A stretch of DNA of 64,000 nt from Salipiger sp. H15. GTDB taxonomy: Bacteria > Pseudomonadota > Alphaproteobacteria > Rhodobacterales > Rhodobacteraceae. Positions 37,277 to 48,950 of this stretch are shown here, one piece after another; position 1 is the first letter of the stretch; each line of letters begins with the position of its first letter. Below the pieces are notes generated by a model. That model made no database searches and was not told the origin of the DNA. It saw only the letters and a list, made by a program, of their open reading frames with translations. The DNA lies in contig NZ_CP123384.1 of assembly GCF_040409955.1 (NCBI RefSeq), positions 1,656,001 through 1,720,000 on the forward strand, read 5' to 3'. Position numbers and translations under genes: made by a program.

Positions 37277-37738
37277 CTAGCCCGACCGGCTCAGCTTCGT
37301 GCTGAGGTGGATGAGGCTTTCCGAGCTCTTCACCCCGCGCGCCTCGGCGATCCTGTCGAGCGTGGCGTCGAGCTCCTCGGTGCTGCGCGCGCTCACCTGC
37401 ACCAGCAGGTCGACCCGCCCCGAGGTAGTGTGCGCGGCCTCGACCGCGGGCATCTGGCGCAGCCGGGCCAGCACCTCGGGCTGGCTGCGCGGCTCGATGC
37501 ACACCAGCACCGTCGCGCGGATCGGCGCCTTCAGCGCGGCGCCGCGGCGGAGGGTGAAGCCGGCGATGATGCCGCGCGCCAGCAGCCGGTCGATGCGCGC
37601 CTGCACCGTGGTACGCGCCAGCCCGAGCTTGCGCGCGAGATCGGCCACCGGCAGCCGCGCATCGGCCTCGAGCAGCGCGATGAGCTGGCGGTCCGTCTCG
37701 TCGATCTGAAGGGTCTTGTCGTCGATCTGTCGCATCAT
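37277..37738 (-). CDS. Lrp/AsnC-family transcriptional regulator
   Basis: 153 residues from the MMRQIDDKTL start. Helix-turn-helix at about residues 25-50 (LPVADLARKLGLARTTVQARIDRL) and a C-terminal RAM domain. The open frame continues upstream but is arginine-rich and unlikely coding. It is divergent from a decarboxylase gene 85 bases away. A 9-base palindrome ATACCGTAT at 37737-37745 overlaps its start and could be a binding site. It probably senses an amino acid, perhaps ornithine or lysine. Confidence 0.9.
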   Translation of the reverse strand: MMRQIDDKTLQIDETDRQLIALLEADARLPVADLARKLGLARTTVQARIDRLLARGIIAGFTLRRGAALKAPIRATVLVCIEPRSQPEVLARLRQMPAVEAAHTTSGRVDLLVQVSARSTEELDATLDRIAEARGVKSSESLIHLSTKLSRSG

Positions 37739-37823
37739 ACCGTATAGTCTGCGCCATCTGCCACGCGGATCCGAGCGTTTTCTGCGCCATGCTGAAAAGA
37801 AAACCGACAGGAGGCAGTGACCC

Positions 37824-38951
37824 ATGCGCATCGATCCCACCCTCGCCCCGACGCCGGAATCCTGGCTCGCGGCCAATGCGCCGGACGAGCCGGTGTTCTT
37901 CTTCCACCCGGCGCGGCTGATGCAGGTCGCGCGGGATTTCCTTGCCGGGTTTCCCGGGCTGGTGACCTACGCGGTCAAGGCCAACCCCGCTCCCGAGATG
38001 ATCCGCACGCTGCATGCGGCGGGGATCAGCGCCTTCGACGTGGCCTCGCCCGCCGAGATGGAGCTCGTCCGCGCCCATGCGCCGGGCGCGGCGCTGCACT
38101 ACCACAACCCGGTGCGCTCGGCGGAAGAGGTCGCCGCGGGGCTGCGGGCCGGGTGCGTGTCGTGGTCGGTGGACCGCCCGGCGGAACTCGCCAAGCTCGC
38201 GGGCCTGCCGCGGGGCACCGAGATCGCCGTGCGGCTGAAGCTTCCCGTTCCCGGAGCGGCCTATGACTTCGGCGCCAAGTTCGGCGCGACGCCAGAGCAG
38301 GCGGCGGCACTGCTGCGGCAGGTGGTGGCGATGGGCTTCACGCCCTCGCTCACCTTCCACCCCGGCACGCAATGCACCCGGCCCGAGCCCTGGGCGCGCT
38401 ACATCGTCGAGGCCGCGGCGGTCGCGCGCTCGGCGGGAGTGACGCTGCACCGGCTGAACGTCGGCGGCGGCTTCCCCGCGCATCGCGACGCGGCCCGGCC
38501 CGACCTTCAGGGCATCTTCGACACCATCCGCGAGGCGACGCAGGGCGCCTTCGACGAAGCTCCGCTGCTGGTCTGCGAGCCCGGCCGGGCGCTGGCCGCC
38601 GAGGCGCTGACGCTGGCGACCCGGGTCAAGGGCGTGCATGACGAGGCGGTCTTCCTCAACGACGGCGTCTACGGCGGGCTCGCCGAGTGGCGCGACATCG
38701 CGCCGATGGACCGGGTGCGGGCGGTGGGCCGGCAGGGCGGGGCGCTGACGGGCGAGACCCTGCGCCGCGTGGTCTTCGGCCCGACCTGCGACAGCATCGA
38801 CCGCCTGCCCGAGACCCTGCCGCTGCCCTCTGACCTGCAAGAAGGCGATTTCCTGCTCTTCGCGGGCATGGGTGCCTATTCTCGCGCCCTCGTGACCGGG
38901 TTCAACGGCTACGGCGTGCGCAAGGTGGTGGAAATCGAAAGTCAGGACTGA
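37824..38951 (+). CDS. Ornithine/lysine-type PLP decarboxylase (fold III)
   Basis: 375 residues. Alanine-racemase-type barrel with the PLP lysine in YAVKANP near residue 52, glycine loop NVGGGFP near 215, phosphate-binding CEPGRAL near 254 and the active-site GPTCDSID near 316. The CDS motif is typical of eukaryotic-type ornithine decarboxylases. It would make putrescine (or cadaverine). ACAGGAGG precedes the ATG. The divergent Lrp-like gene is the likely regulator. Confidence 0.9.
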   Translation: MRIDPTLAPTPESWLAANAPDEPVFFFHPARLMQVARDFLAGFPGLVTYAVKANPAPEMIRTLHAAGISAFDVASPAEMELVRAHAPGAALHYHNPVRSAEEVAAGLRAGCVSWSVDRPAELAKLAGLPRGTEIAVRLKLPVPGAAYDFGAKFGATPEQAAALLRQVVAMGFTPSLTFHPGTQCTRPEPWARYIVEAAAVARSAGVTLHRLNVGGGFPAHRDAARPDLQGIFDTIREATQGAFDEAPLLVCEPGRALAAEALTLATRVKGVHDEAVFLNDGVYGGLAEWRDIAPMDRVRAVGRQGGALTGETLRRVVFGPTCDSIDRLPETLPLPSDLQEGDFLLFAGMGAYSRALVTGFNGYGVRKVVEIESQD

Positions 38952-39032
38952 GATCACAGTCCCGGGTGCTGGACTCTGCCGCCGCGGCCTCTACAGTCGC
39001 GGCGAATACGCAGTCGCGGGAGGACCAGCCAG

Positions 39033-41324
<2,292 letters not shown>

Positions 41325-41385
41325 GGCCGCCAGCACGTGACGCGAGGAAGGTCAAGATTTTTTCATCACATGATCGCGAGGGGTC

Positions 41386-41501
41386 TTCAATCTGTGGCAT
41401 TTTCGCCTAACTCTGGTGCAGAGGCGCGGATCTGGAACCTCCGCGACCCCTTCACTGTCCCTCGTTCCGTAACTGCGTCCGGGTTTTCCCGGACGCTTTT
41501 T
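41386..41501 (+). ncRNA. Candidate small RNA (or leader) with promoter and terminator
   Basis: TTCAAT at 41386-41391, a 17-base spacer and TAACTC at 41409-41414 form a weak promoter. From about 41421 come a hairpin CGCGGA-TCTGGAACC-TCCGCG (41426-41446), a C/U-rich single-stranded stretch, and a strong terminator: GCGTCCGGG-TTTT-CCCGGACGC then TTTTT (41475-41501). The transcript would be about 80 bases. No coding frame is seen. It could instead be an attenuator of the CoA-binding protein gene 60 bases downstream. Confidence 0.5.
41475..41501 (+). terminator. Rho-independent terminator between coxL-like and CoA-binding genes
   Basis: A perfect nine-base stem, TTTT loop and five T. It is 150 bases after the molybdenum hydroxylase gene, rather far to be its own terminator. 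Confidence 0.88.
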
Positions 41502-41562
41502 CTTTCCGCGGGAGGCGCCGCGGCGGCTTCCTCTTCCCGCGGCGCTGTGACAGGCTGAACGC

Positions 41563-42015
41563 ATGAGCTATTCCGACGCATTCCTCAAAGACATCCTGAC
41601 GCGGACCCGGGTGATCGCCGTGGTCGGCATCTCGACCAACCCCGTGCGACCGAGCCATTACGTCTCGCGCTTCCTGCACCAGCGCGGCTACCGGATCATC
41701 CCGGTGAACCCGGCGCATGTCGGCCAGACCCTCTTCGGCGAGGAGTTCCGCGCGGGGCTCTCCGAGATCGACGCGCCGGTCGACATGGTCGACATCTTCC
41801 GCCGCCACGACGCGGTGCCCTCGGTGGTCGGCGCGGCCCTGTCGCACCTGCCGCAGCTGCGCACCATCTGGATGCAGCTCGGCGTGGAACATGCCGAGGC
41901 CGCTGCGAAGGCGCAGGCGAAGGGCATCGACGTGGTGCAGGACCGCTGCACCAAGATCGAGTACGAACGGCTGCTGGGTGCCGGCGTGCCGCTGGCCGAG
42001 GTCATCGGCGGCTGA
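41563..42015 (+). CDS. CoA-binding (YccU-type) protein
   Basis: 150 residues, a Rossmann CoA-binding domain: VIAVVGISTNPVRPSHYV near residue 17, YRIIPVNPAHVG near 43 and IWMQLGVEHAEAAAKA near 106. It matches the YccU family that resembles the N-terminal part of succinyl-CoA synthetase alpha. Partner and role unknown. Confidence 0.88.
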   Translation: MSYSDAFLKDILTRTRVIAVVGISTNPVRPSHYVSRFLHQRGYRIIPVNPAHVGQTLFGEEFRAGLSEIDAPVDMVDIFRRHDAVPSVVGAALSHLPQLRTIWMQLGVEHAEAAAKAQAKGIDVVQDRCTKIEYERLLGAGVPLAEVIGG

Positions 42016-42024
42016 CCCTGTCCC

Positions 42025-42039
42025 GGGGGCGCTGCCCCC
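42025..42039 (-). repeat. Dispersed repeat core hairpin, copy 4
   Basis: GGGGGCGCTGCCCCC, reverse complement of the repeat core, ten bases after the CoA-binding gene. It can act as a terminator. Confidence 0.5.
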
Positions 42040-42120
42040 GCCACGCCGGGCGCGCCTCCGCAGGACTGTTCCGCCCGCGGCAAGACCCGCCGCCGCGCCG
42101 GGCAGGGGCGGCATGTCCGA

Positions 42121-42184
42121 TCTTCTTCTCTTGAAAAATACGCCGGGGGTGAGCCGCGCAGCGGCGAGGGGGCAGCGCCCCCTC
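42121..42184 (+). repeat. Dispersed AAATACGCC / GGGGGCAGCGCCCCC repeat, copy 5 (full length)
   Basis: TCTTCTTCTCTTGAAAAATA, CGCCGGGGGTGAGC and the hairpin AGGGGGC-AGC-GCCCCCT (42167-42183). It ends nine bases before the hisE stop codon and probably terminates hisF-hisE on the minus strand. Confidence 0.65.
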
Positions 42185-42192
42185 TCTTCGGC

Positions 42193-42516
42193 TCAGCCCT
42201 TGGGGCGCGCGGCCTTCTCGGCGATGCCGGACTGGCCCTGCCGGCGTTCGAGCTCGGCCATCACCTCGGCCAGCGGCAACTCGCGCGCGCGCAGCATGAC
42301 GAGGAAGTGGAAGAGCACGTCGGCGGCCTCGGAGGCAAGTTTCTCGCGATCGCCCTTCACCGCTTCGATGATGGCCTCGATCGCTTCCTCGCCGAACTTC
42401 TCGGCGCATTTCTCCGGGCCCTTGGCGAGCAGCTTGGCGGTCCAGCTCTCGTCGGGCGAGGCGGCGGCGCGGGCGGCGACGATCTCTTCGAGCTTTTCGA
42501 GGGACATGCCGGTCAT
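42193..42516 (-). CDS. hisE: Phosphoribosyl-ATP pyrophosphatase
   Basis: 107 residues, all-helical MazG-like domain: [20 protein letters not shown] near residue 25 and [13 protein letters not shown] near 63 supply the metal-binding acidic residues. It is the second step of histidine synthesis. One base separates it from hisF, so they are coupled. Confidence 0.94.
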   Translation of the reverse strand: MTGMSLEKLEEIVAARAAASPDESWTAKLLAKGPEKCAEKFGEEAIEAIIEAVKGDREKLASEAADVLFHFLVMLRARELPLAEVMAELERRQGQSGIAEKAARPKG

Positions 42517-42517
42517 C

Positions 42518-43276
42518 TCAGAGCCTCACGGGAACGCCGGCCGCGGCCATGTGCGCCTTGGCCTCGGCAATGGTGTAGGTGCCGAAGTGGAAGATCGAGG
42601 CGGCGAGCACCGCCGAGGCATGGCCCTCGGTCACGCCCTCGACCAGGTGGTCGAGCGTGCCGACGCCGCCCGAGGCGATCACCGGGATCGGCACCGCGTC
42701 GGCGATGGCGCGGGTGAGCGGCAGGTTGAAGCCCGCCTTGGTGCCGTCGCGGTCCATCGAGGTCAGCAGGATTTCCCCGGCGCCCTTGCGCGCCATGGTG
42801 ATCGCGAACTCGACCGCGTCGATGCCGGTGGCGCGGCGACCGCCATGGGTGAAGATCTCCCAGCGGCCGGGCTCGACGGTCTTCGCGTCGATGGCGCAGA
42901 CGATGCACTGGCTGCCGAAGTGGTCGGCGGCCTCGGCCACGACGTCGGGATTGGCGACGGCGGCGGAGTTGAACGAGACCTTGTCGGCCCCGGCCAGCAG
43001 CAGCGCCCGCACATCGGCGACGGTGCGCACGCCCCCGCCCACGGTGAGCGGGATGAAGCACTGCTCGGCGGTGCGGGTCACCACGTCGAACATCGTGCCG
43101 CGGTTTTCATGCGTGGCGTGGATGTCGAGGAAGCAGATCTCGTCGGCGCCGGCGGCGTCATAGGCTCGGGCGGCGTCGACCGGGTCGCCCGCATCGCGCA
43201 GGTCGACGAAGTTGACGCCCTTGACCACGCGGCCATCGGCCACGTCGAGGCAGGGGATGATGCGCGTCTTCAGCAT
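42518..43276 (-). CDS. hisF: Imidazole glycerol phosphate synthase cyclase subunit
   Basis: 252 residues, (beta-alpha)8 barrel. Start [20 protein letters not shown] with the catalytic Asp11, and the second catalytic Asp in [12 protein letters not shown] near residue 130. The phosphate sites GGGVRT and GGVGTLDHL are present. It forms IGP and AICAR with ammonia from HisH. hisH is 7 kb away in this window. Confidence 0.96.
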   Translation of the reverse strand: MLKTRIIPCLDVADGRVVKGVNFVDLRDAGDPVDAARAYDAAGADEICFLDIHATHENRGTMFDVVTRTAEQCFIPLTVGGGVRTVADVRALLLAGADKVSFNSAAVANPDVVAEAADHFGSQCIVCAIDAKTVEPGRWEIFTHGGRRATGIDAVEFAITMARKGAGEILLTSMDRDGTKAGFNLPLTRAIADAVPIPVIASGGVGTLDHLVEGVTEGHASAVLAASIFHFGTYTIAEAKAHMAAAGVPVRL

Positions 43277-43354
43277 GGGGACCTGATAGTGCGGAATTTC
43301 CCCGGGGGGAAGAGGATGTTGCGGCCCCGTTTTCCGGAAGGGTGCCGAACGGAA

Positions 43355-43382
43355 GGGGGCGCGCCGTTGCCGGCGCGCCCCC
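43355..43382 (-). terminator. Terminator of the 5'-nucleotidase gene
   Basis: A perfect 12-base stem GGGGGCGCGCCG / CGGCGCGCCCCC with TTGC loop, 25 bases after the gene. Confidence 0.75.
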
Positions 43383-43406
43383 TGTTCGTGGCCGAGGCCG
43401 GGCGGA

Positions 43407-44966
43407 TCACTCCTTCACGGTGATCCGGCCGTCGGTGTAGGGCGTGTAGGGCGTGCCGGCGGCGATGAACTCGGCCGTCACGTCGGCGAGGTCGGGGCCG
43501 AAGTCGTAGGCCTTCTCGGCGGTGGTGAACATCGCATAGCCGTCACCGCCGTTGCGCACGAAGTTGTTCGACACGACGCCGTAGGTCTTGGCCTCGTCCA
43601 GCGCGGCGGCGCCGACCATCACGTCCGAGATGCGGCTGCCGACCTCGGCCGAGGGGGTCACGGTGAAGCTGATCCCCGAGACCTGCGGGAAGCGGCCGCC
43701 GCCTTCCTCCATCTGGCTGACGCCGTTCTCCAGCGCTTCCTTGATGACCGCGCCGGTGACCTGGAAGGTCGAGAGCGTGTTCTGGAAGGGCAGCACGGTC
43801 AGCACCTCGCCCATGGTCACCTCGCCCGCGTCGATCGAGGCGCGCAGCCCGCCGCCGTTGGTGATGGCAAGGTCGATGCCCTGGTCCTTGACCCGGTCGA
43901 GCATGGCGTCGGCCACGAGGTTGCCCATCGGGCACTCCTCGGCGCGGCACATGTCGCGGTTGCCGTTGATCTCGTCGGTGGATTCGCCGATGACCTTGTT
44001 GCGGATCTCGTCGAGCGGCTTCGCGGCCTCCGAGATGCGCTCCTTGGTGGCGGCGTCCTCGGTCACGGCGGCGTCGAGGATGAGCGGCGCGCCCGAGGCC
44101 TCGGTGATGTTGCCCGCGTCGTCGAAGGTCACCTTCAGCTCGCCCAGGAACTTGCCGTAGGCATAGGCCGAGACGATGGCCGTGTCCTTGACCATGGTCG
44201 GGTAGGGGCCCTCGGCGCCGTCCATGTCACCGAGCAGCGTGTTGGAGTGGCCGCCGACGATCACGTCGACGCCGGTGGTCTCCTCGGCGATGCGCAGGTC
44301 GACGTGGTAGCCCGAGTGCGAGAGCACGACGATCTTGTTCACCCCCTCGGCGGTCAGCGCGTCGACCTCGGCCTGGACCGAATCGACCGGGTCGGTGAAG
44401 ACGACGTTCTTGCCGGGGCTCGAGAGCTCGTCGGTGTCGACCGGCGTCAGGCCGATGAGGCCGATCTTCTGGCCGTCCTTCTCGATGATCGTGGATTTCT
44501 TGATCGCGCCCTTGAGCAGCTCCTCGCCGGTAAGGTCGGCGTTCGACATGAGCACGGGGAATTTCACCGAGTCGACGAAGCCGCGCAGCACCTCGGGGCC
44601 GTCGTCGAACTCGTGGTTGCCCACGGTCATCGCGTCGTAGCCCATCTGGTTCATCATCTCGGCGGCGAGCTTGCCCTTGTAGTAGGTGTAGAAGAGCGAG
44701 CCCTGGAACTGGTCGCCGCCATCCACCAGCAGGTAGTTGCCGGCGCGGGCCTTGGCCTCGGTGATCGCGGTCTGCAGGCGCGGCGAGCCGCCGAAGCACT
44801 TGCCCTCCGCGTTGTCCGCCTCGCCGCAGGTGGAATCGTACTTGCTGATCGGCTCGAAGCGCGCGTGGAAGTCGTTGGTGTGCAGGATGGTGATCGAATA
44901 GTCCGCGCTGGCTGCGCCGGCGGTCAGGGCGAGCGCTGCGGCGCCGGTCAGAAGACGAAGCGACAT
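43407..44966 (-). CDS. Periplasmic 5'-nucleotidase / bifunctional metallophosphoesterase
   Basis: 519 residues from [10 protein letters not shown] behind AGAGGA. Signal peptide cleaved near [10 protein letters not shown]-terminal metallophosphatase: [39 protein letters not shown] and GGHSNT; C-terminal 5'-nucleotidase domain from about residue 320 ([13 protein letters not shown] near 380, [11 protein letters not shown] near 475). A Cys pair in the [14 protein letters not shown] insert may form a disulfide. It dephosphorylates extracellular nucleotides, salvaging nucleosides and phosphate. No Pho box was recognised. Confidence 0.92.
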   Translation of the reverse strand: MSLRLLTGAAALALTAGAASADYSITILHTNDFHARFEPISKYDSTCGEADNAEGKCFGGSPRLQTAITEAKARAGNYLLVDGGDQFQGSLFYTYYKGKLAAEMMNQMGYDAMTVGNHEFDDGPEVLRGFVDSVKFPVLMSNADLTGEELLKGAIKKSTIIEKDGQKIGLIGLTPVDTDELSSPGKNVVFTDPVDSVQAEVDALTAEGVNKIVVLSHSGYHVDLRIAEETTGVDVIVGGHSNTLLGDMDGAEGPYPTMVKDTAIVSAYAYGKFLGELKVTFDDAGNITEASGAPLILDAAVTEDAATKERISEAAKPLDEIRNKVIGESTDEINGNRDMCRAEECPMGNLVADAMLDRVKDQGIDLAITNGGGLRASIDAGEVTMGEVLTVLPFQNTLSTFQVTGAVIKEALENGVSQMEEGGGRFPQVSGISFTVTPSAEVGSRISDVMVGAAALDEAKTYGVVSNNFVRNGGDGYAMFTTAEKAYDFGPDLADVTAEFIAAGTPYTPYTDGRITVKE

Positions 44967-45027
44967 CTGGAATCCTCTCTGTCGGGTTTTTCTTATCTGC
45001 CGATCCTGCAACGGGTCTTCCCTTGAG

Positions 45028-45621
45028 TCAAAGCACGGGAGGTGAAGTTTTCACGGCAATCCAGCCTTGGCACAGAACGCGGGCAAGTATCTGGGGATCA
45101 TCGTCTATTCCGCCCGAGAGCAGTTTGAACCAGAGCGTCGCGATGACGGAGTCGGCAAGCCGGGCAGGGGGCAGGCCGGGCGCCAGCTCGCTGCGGGCGC
45201 CGGCGCGGGCGATCACCGTCTCGAGCCCGGCGCGCCGTTCGAGGCGGAACTCGGCCAGCGCCTCGGCCACGTCCGGCTCGGCCTGCGCCGCGGCGATGAT
45301 CGAGCGGAACACCTGCCCGGTCTCGCCCTGCCAATGCGCGAAGACCTGCGCGAAGACCGCCGCGAGATCGCCCTCGAGCGTGCCGGTGTCGGCGTAGGCA
45401 TCGACCGGCTTGCGGCGCCGGTAGAGCGCCAGCAGCAGCGCGCCGCGGGTGGGCCACCAGCGGTAGAGCGTCGCCTTGCCGGCGCGGGCGCGTTTCGCCA
45501 CCGCCTCCATGCGCAGCCCGGCGATGCCCGCCTCGGAGAGGATCTCGGCGGCGGCATCCAGCACGGCGGCTTCCGTCTGGGGGTTGCGGCGGGCGCCGAT
45601 GGAGGCGCGCTTTTCGGTCAT
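45028..45621 (-). CDS. TetR-family transcriptional regulator
   Basis: 197 residues from MTEKRASIGARR behind AAGGAC; a longer frame to 45663 is possible. N-terminal HTH at about residues 14-58 (AVLDAAAEILSEAGIAGLRM ... GKATLYRWWPTRGALL), then a C-terminal ligand domain of the TetR_C type. It is divergent from a small membrane protein gene; an imperfect palindrome lies between. Confidence 0.9.
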   Translation of the reverse strand: MTEKRASIGARRNPQTEAAVLDAAAEILSEAGIAGLRMEAVAKRARAGKATLYRWWPTRGALLLALYRRRKPVDAYADTGTLEGDLAAVFAQVFAHWQGETGQVFRSIIAAAQAEPDVAEALAEFRLERRAGLETVIARAGARSELAPGLPPARLADSVIATLWFKLLSGGIDDDPQILARVLCQGWIAVKTSPPVL

Positions 45622-45697
45622 GTCCTTGGCTCCGGGGCGGATTGCAGGGGCTGCGACCGGCATAGCGCTTTACAGCCGCGCGCACCAAGCGTTATGA

Positions 45698-45713
45698 AAC
45701 GAAACGTATCGTT
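45698..45713. promoter_or_regulatory. Probable TetR operator
   Basis: AACGAAACGTATCGTT is symmetric at 14 of 16 positions. It lies between the TetR gene and the divergent 72-residue membrane protein, overlapping likely promoter sequence. Confidence 0.5.
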
Positions 45714-45745
45714 CCGATATGCCCCCCCCGACACTGGAGACAGCC

Positions 45746-45964
45746 ATGACACCCCCGTCGCGTCCTCCCTCGCGCCCGCGTCTCGCCCTCTTCGTCTTTC
45801 TCGCCGTCTATCCGCTGGTGACGCTGCTGCTCTACCTCATCGGCCCGGTGACGGCGGAGTGGGAACTCTGGCAACGCAACCTGCTCTTCGTGCCGATCAT
45901 GGTGGTGGCGATGGTCTGGGTGATCATCCCGCGCATCCACCGCCATCTCGGCCGCTGGCTCTGA
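45746..45964 (+). CDS. Small two-helix membrane protein under a divergent TetR
   Basis: 72 residues from the ATG behind CTGGAGACAG; an earlier ATG at 45719 is in frame. A proline-rich start, then two membrane segments (LALFVFLAVYPLVTLLLYLI and NLLFVPIMVVAMVWVII) and a basic end. The ...LIGP...W...RN...PxMV pattern recalls small antibiotic-biosynthesis-monooxygenase-associated or DUF2798-like helices, but I cannot name it. It is the only evident TetR target here. Confidence 0.72.
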   Translation: MTPPSRPPSRPRLALFVFLAVYPLVTLLLYLIGPVTAEWELWQRNLLFVPIMVVAMVWVIIPRIHRHLGRWL

Positions 45965-46034
45965 GCGCGCTTTCGCCCGGCCGCACCTGACGGCGGGGAT
46001 TGACCGGAACGGGGTTCCACGGCATCAGCCGTTC

Positions 46035-46376
46035 ATGCTGATCTACAAAATCCTCCGGGCCGACGAATGGGCGGCGTTGCAGGCGCAGGGCGAGACCGCC
46101 GGCGCCCCGATCGACGTGGCCGACGGCTACATCCACTTCTCCACCGCCGAGCAGGTGCGCGAGACGGCGGCGAAGCATTTCGCCGGTGTCGAGGGGCTGC
46201 AGCTCCTGTGCTACGAGGTCGAGGATTTCGGCGACAGGATCACCTGGGAGCCCTCGCGCGGCGGGGCGCTGTTCCCGCATCTCTATTCCGCGCTGCCGCT
46301 GGCCGGGATACTATGGTCGCGGCCGCTGCCGCTCGGCAGCGCCGGGGCGCACGTGTTTCCGGACGATCTGGCATGA
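46035..46376 (+). CDS. DUF952-family protein
   Basis: 113 residues. Conserved pieces [10 protein letters not shown] at the start, [20 protein letters not shown] near residue 30 and [13 protein letters not shown] near 77 match the DUF952 family. Its stop overlaps the pyrD start, so they are co-translated. Biochemical role unknown. Confidence 0.87.
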   Translation: MLIYKILRADEWAALQAQGETAGAPIDVADGYIHFSTAEQVRETAAKHFAGVEGLQLLCYEVEDFGDRITWEPSRGGALFPHLYSALPLAGILWSRPLPLGSAGAHVFPDDLA

Positions 46377-47434
46377 TGAGATTCATCGAGAAGATGGGAC
46401 TGCCGCTGTTCCACAAGTTCGACCCCGAGCAGGCGCACGGGCTGGCGATCATGGCGCTGAAGATGGGCCTTGCCCCGGCGCCGGGCCTCGTCACCTCGGA
46501 CCGCCTGCGCTGCGAGCTGGCGGGGCTGGCGCTGCCCAACCCGATCGGCCTCGCGGCGGGGTTCGACAAGAACGCCTCGGCGCTGCAGGGCCTTGCGCGC
46601 GCGGGCTTCGGCTTCGTCGAGGTCGGCGCGGTGACGCCCCGCCCGCAGCCGGGCAATCCCAAGCCGCGGCTCTTCCGCCTGACCGAGGACCGCGCGGTGA
46701 TCAACCGCTTCGGCTTCAACAACGAGGGCATGGAGGTCGCGGCGCAGCGCCTTGCGCAGCGTCCGCGCGGCATGGTGCTGGGTCTCAACCTCGGTGCCAA
46801 CAAGGACAGCGAGGACCGCGCGGCGGATTTCGCCAAGGTGCTGACGCGCTGCGGCGAGCACCTCGACTTCGCCACCGTCAATGTCAGCTCGCCCAACACC
46901 GAGCGGCTGCGGGACCTGCAGGGCAAGGACGCGCTGACCGCGCTGCTCGGCGGGGTGATGGAGGCGCGGGCGCGGCTCGACGACCGCATCCCCGTCTTCC
47001 TCAAGATCGCGCCCGATCTCGACGAGCAGGGGCTGAAGGACGTGGCCGAGGTCGCCATGGCCTCGAAGGTCGACGCGGTGATCGCCACCAACACCACCCT
47101 CTCGCGCGAGGGGCTGAGCTCGCCCTTCGCCTCCGAGGCGGGGGGCATGTCGGGCCGTCCGCTCTTCGAGAAATCCACCCGCGTGCTGGCCAGGCTCTCG
47201 GAGCTGACCGGGGGCCAGATGCCGCTGGTCGGCGTCGGCGGCATCGGCTCGGCCGAGCAGGCCTTCCAGAAGATCCGTGCCGGCGCCTCGGCGGTGCAGC
47301 TCTACTCGGCGCTGGTCTACGGCGGGCTCTCGCTGGTGCAGGAGATCGCCGAGGGGCTCGACGCGATCCTCGCGCGCGAGGGTTTCGCCTCGGTCGAGGA
47401 GGCCGTGGGCACCGGGCGGGGCGACTGGACATGA
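46373..47434 (+). CDS. pyrD: Dihydroorotate dehydrogenase (quinone), class 2
   Basis: 353 residues. N-terminal membrane-associating helices ([14 protein letters not shown]), [10 protein letters not shown] near residue 61, NRFGFNN near 111 and class 2 catalytic Ser in [14 protein letters not shown] near 174; [12 protein letters not shown] near 285 binds FMN phosphate. It oxidises dihydroorotate with quinone as acceptor. Overlaps both neighbours by four bases. Confidence 0.96.
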   Translation: MMRFIEKMGLPLFHKFDPEQAHGLAIMALKMGLAPAPGLVTSDRLRCELAGLALPNPIGLAAGFDKNASALQGLARAGFGFVEVGAVTPRPQPGNPKPRLFRLTEDRAVINRFGFNNEGMEVAAQRLAQRPRGMVLGLNLGANKDSEDRAADFAKVLTRCGEHLDFATVNVSSPNTERLRDLQGKDALTALLGGVMEARARLDDRIPVFLKIAPDLDEQGLKDVAEVAMASKVDAVIATNTTLSREGLSSPFASEAGGMSGRPLFEKSTRVLARLSELTGGQMPLVGVGGIGSAEQAFQKIRAGASAVQLYSALVYGGLSLVQEIAEGLDAILAREGFASVEEAVGTGRGDWT

Positions 47435-47769
47435 TCCTCTGGCACAACCCGCGCTGCAGCAAGTCGCGCGAGGCGCTGGCGCTGCTGCAGGGCAAGGGCG
47501 TCGAGCCCGAAGTGCGGCGCTACCTCGAGGACGCGCCCAGCCTTGACGAGCTGAAGGCGGCGCAGGCCGCGCTCGGCCTCCCCGCGATCAAGATGGTCCG
47601 CGTGAAGGAGCCCGAGTTCGCGGCGGCGGGCCTGTCGAAGGACAGCGACGACGAAACCCTGCTGCGCGCCATGGCCGAGGTGCCGAAGCTGATCGAGCGC
47701 CCCATCGCCTTCGCGGCGACCCGCGCGGTGATCGGCCGCCCGCCCGAGCGCGTGCTCGACCTGCTCTGA
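47431..47769 (+). CDS. ArsC-family glutaredoxin-like protein
   Basis: 112 residues. The reductase motif [12 protein letters not shown] has Cys9; LIERPIAF near 90 is the second conserved region with Arg. The gene sits in a pyrD transcript, not in an ars operon, so it may be a YffB/Spx-like relative rather than a true arsenate reductase. It overlaps pyrD by four bases. Confidence 0.85.
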   Translation: MILWHNPRCSKSREALALLQGKGVEPEVRRYLEDAPSLDELKAAQAALGLPAIKMVRVKEPEFAAAGLSKDSDDETLLRAMAEVPKLIERPIAFAATRAVIGRPPERVLDLL

Positions 47770-47780
47770 CGGGACATGTG

Positions 47781-48884
47781 ATGGACAAGACATTCGAGAT
47801 CTTCCTGGCCTGCGCGCCGGGGCTGGAGCCCGTGCTGGTGGCCGAGGCCAAGTCGCTCGGCTTCGGCCCGCTGAAGCCCGAGCAGGGCGGCGTCAGCTTC
47901 CAGGGCGGCTGGCCCGAGGTGGCGCGCGCCAACCTCGAGCTGCGCGGCGCGGCGCGGGTGCTGGCCCGCATCGGCGGCTTCCCGGCGGTGCACCTCGCGC
48001 AGCTCGACAAGCGCTCGCGCAAGTTCCCCTGGGCCGAGGTGCTGCGCCCCGACGTGCCGGTGAAGGTCGAGGCGCTGAGCCGCAAGTCGAAGATCTACCA
48101 CGCCGGCGCCGCGAAGGAGCGCATCGAGCGGGCAATCACCGAGGAACTGGGCGCGCCGCTCGCCGACGACGGCGTGCGCATCCTCGCGCGGATCGAGGAC
48201 AACATGGTTTCGTTCTCCGTCGACACCTCCGGCCAGCCGCTGCACCGGCGCGGGTTGAAGCAGGCGGTCAGCAAGGCGCCGATGCGCGAGACGCTGGCCT
48301 CGCTCTTCCTGCGCGCCTGCGGCTATGACGGGATCGAGCCTGTGCTCGACCCGATGTGCGGCTCGGGCACCTTCCCGATCGAGGCCGCCGAGATCGCCGC
48401 CGGGCTGCTGCCCGGCCGGGCGCGCGCCTTCGATTTCGAGCGGCTGGCGGTGTTCTCCCCCGCCGAGCTGAAGGGGCTGAAGCGCCAGGAGCCGCTGCGC
48501 ACCCCGTCGTCGCGCTACTACGGCTCGGACCGCGACGCGGGCGCGGTGCGCTTTGCCACCGAGAACGCCGCGCGCGCCGGGGTCACCGACTGGACCCGCT
48601 TCGAATGCCGCCCGGTGAGCGAGCTCGAACGCCCCGACGGACCGCCCGGCCTCGTCATGGTGAACCCGCCCTACGGCGCCCGGATCGGCGAGAAGGGCCC
48701 GCTGCACGCGCTGCACGCCTCGCTCGGCTCGGTGCTGAAAGAAAGGTTCGGAGGCTGGCGCGTCGGCATCATCACCACCGAGCCGGGGCTCGCCAAGGCG
48801 ACCGGCCTGCGCTTCCTGCCGACCGGCGCGCCGGTGGCGCATGGCAGCCTCAAGGTGAAGCTCTACCGCACCGAGCCGCTCTGA
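47781..48884 (+). CDS. THUMP-domain RNA methyltransferase (RlmL-like)
   Basis: 367 residues. N-terminal THUMP region (about 1-150), then a class I methyltransferase: MCGSGTFPIEAAEIAAG near residue 192 binds SAM, YGSDRDAGAV near 243, and catalytic NPPYGARIG near 294. The NPPY motif marks N-methylation of guanine. It corresponds to the N2-G methyltransferase half of RlmL; the target rRNA base is inferred. Confidence 0.9.
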   Translation: MDKTFEIFLACAPGLEPVLVAEAKSLGFGPLKPEQGGVSFQGGWPEVARANLELRGAARVLARIGGFPAVHLAQLDKRSRKFPWAEVLRPDVPVKVEALSRKSKIYHAGAAKERIERAITEELGAPLADDGVRILARIEDNMVSFSVDTSGQPLHRRGLKQAVSKAPMRETLASLFLRACGYDGIEPVLDPMCGSGTFPIEAAEIAAGLLPGRARAFDFERLAVFSPAELKGLKRQEPLRTPSSRYYGSDRDAGAVRFATENAARAGVTDWTRFECRPVSELERPDGPPGLVMVNPPYGARIGEKGPLHALHASLGSVLKERFGGWRVGIITTEPGLAKATGLRFLPTGAPVAHGSLKVKLYRTEPL

Positions 48885-48900
48885 GCCGGGACAATGCAAG

Positions 48901-48925
48901 AAGGGCCGCCCTTGGGGCGGCCCTT
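48901..48925. terminator. Bidirectional terminator between the RNA methyltransferase and hisA
   Basis: AAGGGCCGCCC-TTG-GGGCGGCCCTT, 11-base perfect stem, T-rich on the plus side (TCGCTTTT). Confidence 0.85.
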
Positions 48926-48950
48926 TCGCTTTTGGGGGTGTCGCGCCGGA

